Origin: Hypericum androsaemum
Lineage: Eukaryota; Streptophyta; Magnoliopsida; Malpighiales; Hypericaceae
NCBI GenBank assembly: GCA_963995505.1
Contig: OZ023180.1
Span: 8,653,263 to 8,717,262 of the forward strand
DNA: 64,000 nt
Direction of reading: 5' to 3'
Program-made: the position numbers and the translations under genes
The notes under the pieces: model-generated
Told to the model about the DNA's origin: nothing
The model's database searches: none
Seen by the model: only the letters and a program-made list of their open reading frames with translations
Part shown: piece by piece, positions 35,134 through 44,755 of the stretch
Layout: the number at the start of each line of letters is the position of its first letter
Numbering within the stretch: position 1 is the first letter of the stretch

Positions 35134-35982
35134 ATGTCTTATAACTACTCAAGAAGATCCGTTGAAAGTGTTGCACCATTGGTTGGTGATCCACACACGT
35201 TTATGGACGCCCTTCTTAGTGGGATGAGGCATATAATGAGAACGGAGGTCAAGAAGCTCACCGAAAAGGTGGATCGGATAGTGTGCAAACAAGAGAGGAT
35301 ACATGATGTTCCTAATGTATGCAGGGATACAAGAGCTCAACAAAGAAAGATTGGGGTTAGAGGTGATAGCACTCTTAGAGTTACAGCATGGGATGATGAA
35401 GACAGCTGGGAGAAACTTATGTCTTTGGCAAGGAAAATTGACTTGCATACAAGAGAAGTTAGTGAAGTACAACAAGAGAAGATCATTCAATCTAAGTGCA
35501 ACATTGAGGAAAAGAAGTGCACAATTCCTATTGATGGTGAACATGAAGAACTTATTGTTGCTGTTAACAAGGAAGAGGATCAACCCATATCTTACATGTT
35601 TCCAGATTGTCACGTTGAATATGTTAAGCATATTGACTTCTTGGGAGTTGACAAGTTTGAATATGTTGGAGGATCAGCATTGATCAACTTATGGAATAGT
35701 TTGAAGATTGGTGAAAGGCTTATTCAAAAAAGTAAGTCTTTAACTTTTTATTTGGAGATGATATCAGATTGTTTATGTTCGAAGTATCTATTCTGTTGGA
35801 GAGGAAGGTATCAAGTACAACCACGACGTTTGAAGACTCAACCTTGTTCTAGCATGGTTGTTAATTTGTGGCACTATGACATATGCGAGGATTTGAGGAC
35901 AAATCCCTTTCAAGAGGAGGGGAATGATATGAATATGGGAAGCACTCATATGATGATTTCAAGTGCCAATCTGACCAAGTGA
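35134..35982 (+). CDS. B non-autonomous element protein, 282 aa (left arm)
   Basis: Not a known enzyme. Residues about 20-60 (FMDALLSGMRHIMRTEV) resemble the gag N-terminus of E (HMKALMSEMRRLMKNGL). Residues about 95-135 (LHTREVSEVQQEKI ... KKCTIPIDGE) resemble the run into E's protease (LQTKEVDEVQREN ... KVCSMIIDGG), but the catalytic D-G-G is altered to D-G-E and the rest of protease is gone. Capsid, CCHC knuckle, RT, RNase H and integrase are absent. A C-terminal segment (IDFLGVDKF at about 167, KYLFCWRGRYQVQPRR at about 217) is shared with F but not recognised elsewhere. It ends [12 protein letters not shown], as do the autonomous polyproteins, and runs 58 bp into the 3' LTR. A role in packaging or gag assembly is possible but unproven. 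Confidence 0.75.
   Translation: MSYNYSRRSVESVAPLVGDPHTFMDALLSGMRHIMRTEVKKLTEKVDRIVCKQERIHDVPNVCRDTRAQQRKIGVRGDSTLRVTAWDDEDSWEKLMSLARKIDLHTREVSEVQQEKIIQSKCNIEEKKCTIPIDGEHEELIVAVNKEEDQPISYMFPDCHVEYVKHIDFLGVDKFEYVGGSALINLWNSLKIGERLIQKSKSLTFYLEMISDCLCSKYLFCWRGRYQVQPRRLKTQPCSSMVVNLWHYDICEDLRTNPFQEEGNDMNMGSTHMMISSANLTK
35912..35924 (+). other. B polypurine tract (left arm)
   Basis: AAGAGGAGGGGAA directly before TGATATGAATATGGG. Confidence 0.85.
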
Positions 35983-36711
35983 GAGAGCACGCACAAAGTA
36001 CTTCAAGTCACAACTTTGCGGGCTGATTTTCAAGCATACTTTGGAGAGTTGGGCTCAAGCACATTTACTAAAGTCCATGGACCAAGAGCCACGAAATTCA
36101 GCTGAGTTTATGACCTTAATACAAGTTCTAGAAGGTCCTTTCAATAGCAAAGATCTTGAAGATTCATTCTCTCTGATTTGGGCATTCAATTTAGGAAGTT
36201 TATTTCAGCCATTAGTTTTGATTAGGAAGTTATATTCCAACAACTCTTGGTTTATTTAGCTTGTTTGTCACGTTTTTAGCCTTCCTAAAAGGCTGAGATT
36301 TGTTTCCTTTTTAGTTTCCCTTTCCAGCCAGATTTTTAGGAGTTTTTTGATTTGGAATCTCTTTGTAATATTGAGCCTATTTATAGAGGCTTATGCAATG
36401 AGAAAAGGAGACCATTATTGATTGAAAAACGTGGGCTTTGCTCTCTTGGTTCTTCGGAACTGTTCGAACACAACGGAGGGATTCCGTCAAGTTCACTATC
36501 GACTTATCAAGCGGATCTTCATCACCGTTTGTGGCGTCTTCGACATATCAAGGTTCTTTGTTTCAACTCAAGCAGCGGGTCGCGGTCTTAATACCAAGGT
36601 TCTTGTTTGGTTGTGTGCATCGGGTCGAGATCTCCATCACGAACTGATCTAGAACGATCTGGGATTTCACGCTTTGTGGCCGGGTCTCGTCGCATCGTTG
36701 GCGGGGTTCGT
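35925..36711 (+). repeat. B LTR, second copy, lacking its last 4 bp
   Basis: Identical in layout to 27286-28076, but stops at GGGGTTCGT and passes straight into the reverse-oriented LTR. Confidence 0.93.
36645..36711. other. Centre of the B palindrome: unpaired spacer and microhomology join
   Basis: The 61 bp at 36645-36705 exist only in the + arm. GTTCGT at 36706-36711 can be read as the end of the + LTR or as part of the - LTR (compare 38538-38543). The arms extend outward about 2.55 kb each, the left one now split by A4. Confidence 0.9.
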
Positions 36712-37425
36712 GATGGAGATCTCGACCCGATGCACACAACCAAACAAGAACCTTGGTATTAAGACCGCGACCCGCTGCTTGAGTTGAAACAAAGAACCTT
36801 GATATGTCGAAGACGCCACAAACGGTGATGAAGATCCGCTTGATAAGTCGATAGTGAACTCGACGGAATCCCTCCGTTGTGTTCGAACAGTTCCGAAGAA
36901 CCAAGAGAGCAAAGCCCACGTTTTTCAATCAATAATGGTCTCCTTTTCTCATTGCATAAGCCTCTATAAATAGGCTCAATATTACAAAGAGATTCCAAAT
37001 CAAAAAACTCCTAAAAATCTGGCTGGAAAGGGAAACTAAAAAGGAAACAAATCTCAGCCTTTTAGGAAGGCTAAAAACGTGACAAACAAGCTAAATAAAC
37101 CAAGAGTTGTTGGAATATAACTTCCTAATCAAAACTAATGGCTGAAATAAACTTCCTAAATTGAATGCCCAAATCAGAGAGAATGAATCTTCAAGATCTT
37201 TGCTATTGAAAGGACCTTCTAGAACTTGTATTAAGGTCATAAACTCAGCTGAATTTCGTGGCTCTTGGTCCATGGACTTTAGTAAATGTGCTTGAGCCCA
37301 ACTCTCCAAAGTATGCTTGAAAATCAGCCCGCAAAGTTGTGACTTGAAGTACTTTGTGCGTGCTCTCTCACTTGGTCAGATTGGCACTTGAAATCATCAT
37401 ATGAGTGCTTCCCATATTCATATCA
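36706..37425 (-). repeat. B LTR, third copy, reverse, lacking 71 bp at its U5 end
   Basis: Matches 38538-39257 end to end, so the missing part is exactly the U5 end at the join. Confidence 0.92.
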
Positions 37426-38216
37426 TTCCCCTCCTCTTGAAAGGGATTTGTCCTCAAATCCTCGCATATGTCATAGTGCCACAAATTAACAACCATGCTA
37501 GAACAAGGTTGAGTCTTCAAACGTCGTGGTTGTACTTGATACCTTCCTCTCCAACAGAATAGATACTTCGAACATAAACAATCTGATATCATCTCCAAAT
37601 AAAAAGTTAAAGACTTACTTTTTTGAATAAGCCTTTCACCAATCTTCAAACTATTCCATAAGTTGATCAATGCTGATCCTCCAACATATTCAAACTTGTC
37701 AACTCCCAAGAAGTCAATATGCTTAACATATTCAACGTGACAATCTGGAAACATGTAAGATATGGGTTGATCCTCTTCCTTGTTAACAGCAACAATAAGT
37801 TCTTCATGTTCACCATCAATAGGAATTGTGCACTTCTTTTCCTCAATGTTGCACTTAGATTGAATGATCTTCTCTTGTTGTACTTCACTAACTTCTCTTG
37901 TATGCAAGTCAATTTTCCTTGCCAAAGACATAAGTTTCTCCCAGCTGTCTTCATCATCCCATGCTGTAACTCTAAGAGTGCTATCACCTCTAACCCCAAT
38001 CTTTCTTTGTTGAGTTCTTGTATCCCTGCATACATTAGGAACATCATGTATCCTCTCTTGTTTGCACACTATCCGATCCACCTTTTCGGTGAGCTTCTTG
38101 ACCTCCGTTCTCATTATATGCCTCATCCCACTAAGAAGGGCGTCCATAAACGTGTGTGGATCACCAACCAATGGTGCAACACTTTCAACGGATCTTCTTG
38201 AGTAGTTATAAGACAT
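37368..38216 (-). CDS. B non-autonomous element protein, 282 aa (right arm)
   Basis: Reverse copy of the left-arm ORF, differing at one residue noticed (DTRTQQ versus DTRAQQ). Same composition: gag N-terminus-like start, degenerate protease remnant, the IDFLGVDKF/KYLFCW segment, and an [10 protein letters not shown] end crossing the PPT into the LTR. Because both arms keep the full frame, nothing has inactivated this ORF since the dimer arose. Confidence 0.75.
   Translation of the reverse strand: MSYNYSRRSVESVAPLVGDPHTFMDALLSGMRHIMRTEVKKLTEKVDRIVCKQERIHDVPNVCRDTRTQQRKIGVRGDSTLRVTAWDDEDSWEKLMSLARKIDLHTREVSEVQQEKIIQSKCNIEEKKCTIPIDGEHEELIVAVNKEEDQPISYMFPDCHVEYVKHIDFLGVDKFEYVGGSALINLWNSLKIGERLIQKSKSLTFYLEMISDCLCSKYLFCWRGRYQVQPRRLKTQPCSSMVVNLWHYDICEDLRTNPFQEEGNDMNMGSTHMMISSANLTK
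37426..37438 (-). other. B polypurine tract (right arm)
   Basis: Minus-strand AAGAGGAGGGGAA against the reverse LTR. Confidence 0.83.
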
Positions 38217-38466
38217 TCTTGCAGATTCTCCTTTTTTTTCTTTCCACTTTTTTGCAAACTTTTTTTTTTTTTCAGCCTCTTTTCTTCCTTTGTAGGCTGC
38301 CTTCTTTTCTTTCTTTTCTTTTTCCGGATTTTTCTCTCTTTTTTTGATTTTTTTTTTCTTTCTCCAACTCAGAATACAATAAGAACAACTAACTGAAAAC
38401 TAATGATAAAAACGAAATTTAAAGGATAGATAGAACTGAAATAGAAGTCTAAGCTCTGATACCAAA
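38217..38466 (-). other. B leader and primer-binding site (right arm, uninterrupted)
   Basis: Shows the intact arrangement lost on the left: PBS GCTCTGATACCA (+ sense, 38453-38464), two bases from the LTR, then the purine tract (pyrimidine in + sense, about 38230-38360) up to the ATG. Confidence 0.85.
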
Positions 38467-39257
38467 TGATACGAACCCCGCCAACGATGCGACGAGACCC
38501 GGCCACAAAGCGTGAAATCCCAGATCGTTCTAGATCAGTTCGTGATGGAGATCTCGACCCGATGCACACAACCAAACAAGAACCTTGGTATTAAGACCGC
38601 GACCCGCTGCTTGAGTTGAAACAAAGAACCTTGATATGTCGAAGACGCCACAAACGGTGATGAAGATCCGCTTGATAAGTCGATAGTGAACTCGACGGAA
38701 TCCCTCCGTTGTGTTCGAACAGTTCCGAAGAACCAAGAGAGCAAAGCCCACGTTTTTCAATCAATAATGGTCTCCTTTTCTCATTGCATAAGCCTCTATA
38801 AATAGGCTCAATATTACAAAGAGATTCCAAATCAAAAAACTCCTAAAAATCTGGCTGGAAAGGGAAACTAAAAAGGAAACAAATCTCAGCCTTTTAGGAA
38901 GGCTAAAAACGTGACAAACAAGCTAAATAAACCAAGAGTTGTTGGAATATAACTTCCTAATCAAAACTAATGGCTGAAATAAACTTCCTAAATTGAATGC
39001 CCAAATCAGAGAGAATGAATCTTCAAGATCTTTGCTATTGAAAGGACCTTCTAGAACTTGTATTAAGGTCATAAACTCAGCTGAATTTCGTGGCTCTTGG
39101 TCCATGGACTTTAGTAAATGTGCTTGAGCCCAACTCTCCAAAGTATGCTTGAAAATCAGCCCGCAAAGTTGTGACTTGAAGTACTTTGTGCGTGCTCTCT
39201 CACTTGGTCAGATTGGCACTTGAAATCATCATATGAGTGCTTCCCATATTCATATCA
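38467..39257 (-). repeat. B LTR, fourth copy, reverse (791 bp)
   Basis: Complete reverse LTR. Its U3 start faces the right-hand GAAAA duplication. Confidence 0.93.
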
Positions 39258-39520
39258 GAAAATTCGTGAGATTTGATACTCTGGTTGTCCTTGTGGGCTG
39301 GATTGCTTAGCTAGGGTGTTTGTACTTATCAAACGAAATTTCCATCTCCGTTTGTGGCGTATTCGATTCAAGATCAAGGTTCGCGTTCTCACCATTGCTA
39401 CGGGTCAAAGTTAACCAACACTAAGGTTCGGTGCAAGGCGCAAAGCGACGGGTCAAGACCAACCATCATCCTAGAGTAGACGGTCCGAGTTGGTGCGAGT
39501 TCCTGACGGGATTCATATCA
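39258..39520 (+). repeat. C1 3' LTR, right piece
   Basis: GAAAATTCGTGAG...GACGGGATTCATATCA. It corresponds to the U5 half of the C2 LTR (60304-60565 reversed). It ends C1; the next five bases GCATT are its expected target duplication. Confidence 0.9.
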
Positions 39521-39901
39521 GCATTGATAATAGCTTAATTATAATCATTCTTCTCAGCTGTTACGGATTGATTATAGCTTAAATAAGGGAAGTTATTACC
39601 CATTATTAGGCAGCTAAATAGAGGGAAGGTGAACGACAAGGAGGTTTCAAACTCTCCTTGATTTCTGCCTTAACTCCTGCCCCTATATATGTAATCATCC
39701 GAATTCAATAAAAAGGCAGAGAGAATTAAACCAATTTCAACGTCAATTGTTGAGTGTTCCCTCACGAAAATTGTGAGTTTGAGTGTGTCCTTGCCCTAGC
39801 TGGCCGTCCAACAACCTTGGACTAGCTCTTCAACACAACAGAAATTGTGCTTCAAGAGGGTTTACCCGTTCGAGTTAGTTGAGCTTCCGCTCGCTACGTC
39901 A
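39521..39901 (+). other. LTR-like or promoter-like sequence of unknown family
   Basis: AT-rich sequence with an imperfect direct repeat (ATTGATAATAGC / ATTGATTATAGC), a TATA-like CTATATATG near 39683-39691, CAATAAAAAGG about 20 bp later, and an end CTACGTCA at 39901 right where the minisatellite starts. This order resembles U3-R-U5 of an LTR, but no PBS follows and no second copy is in the window. No ORF of note. It could also be ordinary intergenic DNA. Confidence 0.35.
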
Positions 39902-42900
39902 CCTTTTCCTTGCCTTTCTTACCTTATCTTGCCTTTTTCTTGCCTTTTCATGCCTTTTCCATGCATTTTCTTCCATTTTCTTTCCTTTTCTTGCCTATTC
40001 TTTGCCTTTTCTTGCCTTTGCTTGCCTTATCCTGCCTGATCTTTCCTTTTCTCTCCTTCTCTTGCATTTTCTTACCTTTTTCTTGGCTTTTCATGCCTTT
40101 TCTTGCCATTTCTTTCCTTTTCTTCCCTTTTTGTGCCTTTTCCTTGCCTTTTCTTCCCTCATCTTACCTTATCTTGACTTTTCTTCCCTTTTCTTTCCTT
40201 ATCTTGCCATTTCTTGCCATATCTTGCCTTAACATTCCTTTTCTTTCCTTTGCTTTCATTTTCTTGCCTTTTCTTACCTTTTCTTGCCTTTTCATGCCTT
40301 TTCTTTCCCTTTCTTGCCTTTTCATGCCTTTTCTTTCCCTTTCTTGCCTTTTCTTGCCTTTACTTTCCTTTTCTTGCCTTTTCTTGCCTTTTCATGCCTT
40401 TTCTTTCCTTTTCTTGCTTTATCTTTCCTTTTTTCCCTTTTCCTACCTTTTCTTGCCCTATCTTAAATTTTCTAGCCTTTTCTTGCCTTTCCTTGCCTTT
40501 TCTTTCCTTTCCTTGCCTTTTCCTTACTTTTCTTGCCTTTTCATTCCTTTTCCTTGACTTTTCTTGCCTTTTCTTGGCTTTTCCTTGACTTTTATTGGCT
40601 TATCTTTTCTTTTCATTCCTTTTCTTGAGTTTACTAATCTTTTATTACCGTTTCTTATCTTTTTTTGCCATTTCTTGCCTTTTCTTTTCTTTCCTTGCCT
40701 TTTCATGCATTTTCCTTGCTTTTCTTGCCTTTTCTTGCCTTATCTTGCCTTTTCTTGCCTTATCTTGGCTTTTCTTACCTTATCATGCCTTTTCTTACCT
40801 CATCCTGCCTTTTCTTGCCATATCTTATCTTATCTTTCTTTTTCTTTCCTTATCTTGCCTTTTCTTGCCCTATCTTGCCTTTTCATGCCATTTCTTTCCT
40901 TTTCTTGTCTTATCTTTCCTTTTTTTAACTTTTCTTGCAACTCCCTTGCCTTTTCTTGCCTTTTCTTGCATTTTCTTGCCTTTTCTTACCTTTTCATGAC
41001 TTTTCTTACCTTTTCTTACCTTTCCTTGCCTTTTCCCTTATTTTCTTCCCTTTTCTTACCTTATCTTGCCTTTTCTTACATTTTCTTTTCTTTTCCTTGC
41101 CTTTTCTTGCTTTATCTTTTCTTTTCATTCCTTTTCTTGCCTTATTTTTCTTTTCTTGCCGTTTCTTAAATTTTCTTGCCTTTTCTTTCTTTTCCTTGTG
41201 TTTTCATGCCTTTTCCTTGCTTTTCTTGCCTTTTCTTGCCTTTTCCTCGCCTTTTCTTGCCTTTTCTTTTCTTTCCTTGCCTTTTCCTTGCTTTTTCTTG
41301 ACTTTTGATTCCTTTTCTTACCTTTTCTTGCCTTTTCTTGCCTTTTATTTCCTTTTCTTGTCTTTTCATGCCTTTTTTTTCCTTATCTTTCTTTTCCTTG
41401 CCTTTTCCATGCCATTTCTTTCCTTTTCTTGCCTTTTCCTTGCCTTTTCTTGCTTTTTCTTGCCATATCTTTCCATATCTATCCTTTTCTTGCCTTATCT
41501 TACCTTTTCTTGCCTTTTCTTTCCTTTTCCTTGCCTTTTCTTGCCGTATCTTTCCTTTTTTTGCCTTTTCTTGCCTTTTCTTTCCTTTCCTTACCTTATC
41601 TTATCATGCCTTTTCCTTGCTTTTCTTGCCTTATCTAGCCTTTTTATTCCTTTTCCTTAACTTTTCTTGCCTTATCTTGCATTTTATCTTGCCTTATCTT
41701 GCCCTTTCTTGCTTTTTCTTGCATTATCTTGCCTTTTCTTACCTTATCTTACCTTTTCTTGACTTTTACTTCCCTTTTCTTGCCTTTTATTTCCTTGTCA
41801 TGCATTTTCTTGCCTTTTATTTCCTATTCTTGCCGTATCTTGCCTTTTCTTTCCTTATCTTTCCTTATCTTTCCTTTTCTTGCCTTTCCTTCCCTTTTCT
41901 TCCCCAATCTTGAGTTATCTTGCCTTTTCATTCTTTTTCTTGCCTTTTCTTTTCTTTCCTTTTCTTGTCTTATCTTACCCTATCTTGCCTTTTCTTGCCT
42001 TTTCATTCCTTTTTCTTGCCTTATCTTTCCTTTTCTTGCCTTTTGATTCCTTTTCCTTGCCTTTTCTTTCCTTTTCTTGCTTTTTCTTGCCTTTTCTAGC
42101 CTTTTCTTGCCTTATCTTTCCTTTTCTAGCCGTTTCTTGCCTTATCTTTCCTTTTCTTGCATTTTCTTGCCTTATCTTACCTTTTCTTTCCTTTTCTAAC
42201 TGTTTCATTCCTTTTCTTGCTTTTTCCTTGCATTTCCTTTCCTTTTCAAGCCTTTTCCTTGCCTTTTTCTGCCTTTTCCTTGACTATTCTTTCCTTTTCT
42301 TACCTTATCTTGCCTTATCTTGCCTTTTCTTGCCATATCTTGCATTATCTTTTCTTTTCTTTCCTTTTCTTATCTTATCATCCCTTTTCTTGCCATATCT
42401 TGCCTTATCTTTTCTTTTCTTTTCCTGCCTTATCTTGCATTTTCATGCCTTTTCTTTCTTTTCTTGCCTTATCTTTCCTTTTTTTACCTTTTCTTGCCTC
42501 TTCCTTGCCTTTTCTTGCCTTATCTTACATTTTCTTATCTTTTCATGCCTTTTCTTTCCTTTTCGTGGCTTATCTTTCCTTTTTTTACCTTTTCTTACCT
42601 CTTCCTTGCCTTTTCTTGCCTTATCATGCCTTTTCTTGCCGTATTTTGCCTTTTCTTACCTTTTCATGACTTTTCTTGTATTTTCTTTCCTTTCCTTGCC
42701 TTTTCCATACTTTTCTTGCCTTTTCTTTTCTTTTCCTTGCCTTTTCTTGCCTTTTACTTGCCTTTTCTTGCCTTATCTTATCTTTTCATTCCTTTTCTTG
42801 CCTTTTCTTATCTTTTCTTGCCTTTTCTTACCTTTTCTTGCCTTTTCTTTCCTTTCCTTGCCTTTTCTTGGTTTCCTTATCTTTTCTTGCCTTTTCTTAC

Positions 42901-43389
42901 CTTTTCTTTCCTTTCCTTGCTTTTCTTTCCTTTCCTTTCTTTTTTTGCCTTTTCTTGCCTTTTCTTTCATTTTCTTGCCATTTCCTTGCCTTTTCTTGAC
43001 TTTTCTTTCCTTTTCTTACCTTATCTTGCCTTTTCTTGCATTATCTTGTCTTTTCCTTGCCTTTTCTTACCTTTTCTTGACTTTTCATGCCTTTTTTTGC
43101 CTTATCTTTCCTTTTCTTGCCTTTTCCATGCCTTTTCTTTCATTTTTTTGCCTTTTCTTTCCTTTTCCTTGCCTTTTCTTGGCTTATCTTGCCTTTTCTT
43201 GCTATATCTTTCCTTTCCTTGCCTTATCATGCCTTTTCCTTGCTTTTCTTGCCTTATCTTGATTTTTCATTCCTTTTCCTTAACTTTTCTTTCCTTTTTT
43301 TGCCTTTTCCTTGCCTTTTCTTGCCTTATCTTTTCTTTTCTTGCCTTTTCATATCTTTTCTTCCCTTTTCTTGCCTTTTCATGCCTTTT
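39902..43389 (+). repeat. 3.5-kb minisatellite, consensus CCTTTTCTTG
   Basis: Roughly 340 tandem units of 10 bp, with common variants CCTTATCTTG, CCTTTTCATG, CCTTTTCTTT and an 11-bp form CCTTTTCCTTG. The + strand is almost all pyrimidine with a G each turn. Local higher-order copies exist: a block with ATCTTTCCTTTTTTTACC at about 42473 recurs at about 42574, 101 bp later, and a relative lies near 40910. Neither strand of the unit contains a stop codon in any frame, so long artificial ORFs (up to 460 codons, repeating CLFLPFLAFS) appear; they are not considered genes. E is inserted in it at 43390. Confidence 0.93.
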
Positions 43390-44193
43390 TGATGTGAATC
43401 ACAAATCAATGGATCAGATTAGCATGGGGTCTAGCGGAGCTACAAATGATGTTGTTCAAGTGCCCACGTGCAAAGCGCTTCAAGTCACAACTTAATGGGC
43501 TGATTTCCAAGCATACATCAGAGAGTTCGGCCTAAGCAAATTTATTAAAGTCCATGGACCAAGCGCCACAAAATTCAGCTGAGTTTATGACCTTAATACA
43601 AGTTCTAGAAGGTCCATTCAGCAGCCAAGATCCACAAGAGTGATTCTCTCTGATTTGGGAATTCTATTTAGGAAATAAATTTCAGCCATGAGTATTGTTT
43701 AGGAAATTAGTTCCAGGAACTTTTGGCTTGCTTGTCACATTTTGGCCTTCCTAAAAGGTTTAGATATGATTCCCTTTTTAGTTTATCTTTACAGCCAAAA
43801 TTCTGGCCAATTTAGGAAGTATTTTGATTTGAAATCTCTTTGTAATATTGAGCCTATTTATAGAGGCTTATCAATGAGAAGAGGCAGAATATTTTGATCA
43901 AAAAACGTGAGCAAGTCTCTCCCTTGGTTCTACGAAACTTCTCGAACACAGCGGAGCGATTCCGTAGAGTTCACCATCGACTTATCAAGCGGAGCATCAT
44001 CACCGTTTGTGGCATCATCAACATATCAAGGTTCTTTGTTTCAACTCAAGCAGCAAGTCGCGGCCGTAATACCAAGGTTCTTGTTTGGTTGTGAGCATCG
44101 GGTCGAGATCTCCTTCACAAACTGATCTAGAACGATCTGGGATTTCAACACTTCGTGGACGGGTCTCGTGCATCATTGACGGGGTTCGTATCA
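43390..44193 (+). repeat. E 5' LTR (804 bp)
   Basis: TGATGTGAATCACAAATC...GGGGTTCGTATCA, ending like the B LTR. TATTTATA at 43855-43862. The right end is fixed by the PBS that follows. Confidence 0.88.
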
Positions 44194-44755
44194 TTTGGTA
44201 TCAAAGCTCAAGGTTCTATTTCAGTTCTATCTATCCTTTAAATTTCATTTTTATCATTAGTTTAGTTAGTTGTTCTAAATGTAATCTGAGTTGGAGAAAA
44301 AAAAATCAAAAAAAAAACAAAAAAAGAAAGAAAGAAGGAAGCCTACAAAAGAGAAGAAAAGGAGAAAAAAAAAGGACGAAAAAAAAGAAGAGAAAAAGGT
44401 GGAAAGTTGAACGAAAAGTTTCTTAGAATTTAGAAGAAGATTGAAGCAAGGATTCTGAAACATCACAAGTTGTTGTTTTAGATCAGATTGGTGCACAAGG
44501 AACCATTGTTCTAACCATCGTTCTATAATCCAAGAAGAGTCGCTGAGTTTGGTGGTTCCAAATAGATCCAAGGGAGGCATCAACGAGCAGAAAAAGGCAA
44601 GAGGGTGAGGATATTAGAGCGAGTAAAAGCCAAATTGTTTGAGTGAAACATGAGGGAATTGAGTGCATCACAGCCTTGAGTGTAAACACGTGATGGAGAG
44701 AATTGGTGAGGTCCATTCTTTTTTTTTCCTAACCTTGTTTTATTTGCAGCAAAGC
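44194..44755 (+). other. E primer-binding site and leader
   Basis: PBS TGGTATCAAAGC (44196-44207), one base different from the A-family PBS. Purine tract at about 44297-44420. The leader ends in a T-run, CCTAACC, a pyrimidine stretch and TTTGCAG (to 44749), six bases before the ATG, the same layout as the A leaders. Confidence 0.82.

Larger units (their letters stand above)
27286..39257. mobile_element. B dimer: two non-autonomous LTR elements joined tail to tail, one target duplication pair
   Basis: Order: B LTR (+) 27286-28076, [A4], internal 34888-35924 (+), LTR (+) 35925-36711, then LTR (-) 36706-37425, internal (-) 37426-38466, LTR (-) 38467-39257. Both outer ends are the U3 start of the LTR (TGATATGAATATGGG and its reverse complement). 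The whole is flanked by GAAAA at 27281-27285 and 39258-39262. The intact C2 LTR has the empty site (GGCATAAGAAAATTCGTG). The central join shares GTTCGT (36706-36711): the + LTR lacks its last 4 bp and the - LTR its last 71 bp. Confidence 0.93.
10590..39520 (+). mobile_element. C1: host Ty3/gypsy element carrying D, A2 and the B dimer
   Basis: C1 survives as three coding/LTR blocks: pol 10590-10827, pol 24475-26795, and a 3' LTR split into 26796-27285 and 39258-39520. The joins are fixed by target duplications: AATAT (10823-10827 and 24475-24479) around A2, and GAAAA (27281-27285 and 39258-39262) around the B dimer. C2 at 60304-61110 gives the uninterrupted version of the second site. C1's own right duplication should be GCATT (39521-39525); its left half is off-window. 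Confidence 0.9.

Noticed and set aside
39902..43389. CRISPR array
   Set aside because: Units are contiguous and 10-11 bp with no spacers, in a eukaryotic context.
39845..43495. Long overlapping + strand ORFs of up to 460 codons rich in Phe, Leu, Ser, Pro and Cys, and Lys-rich minus-strand ORFs
   Set aside because: They arise because the 10-bp unit has no stop codon in any frame. All three frames are open at once and the peptide is a decapeptide echo of the DNA repeat.
44663..44755. Upstream in-frame start for E gag
   Set aside because: The extra residues come from the T-run and splice-like signal in the leader, and other families start just after it.
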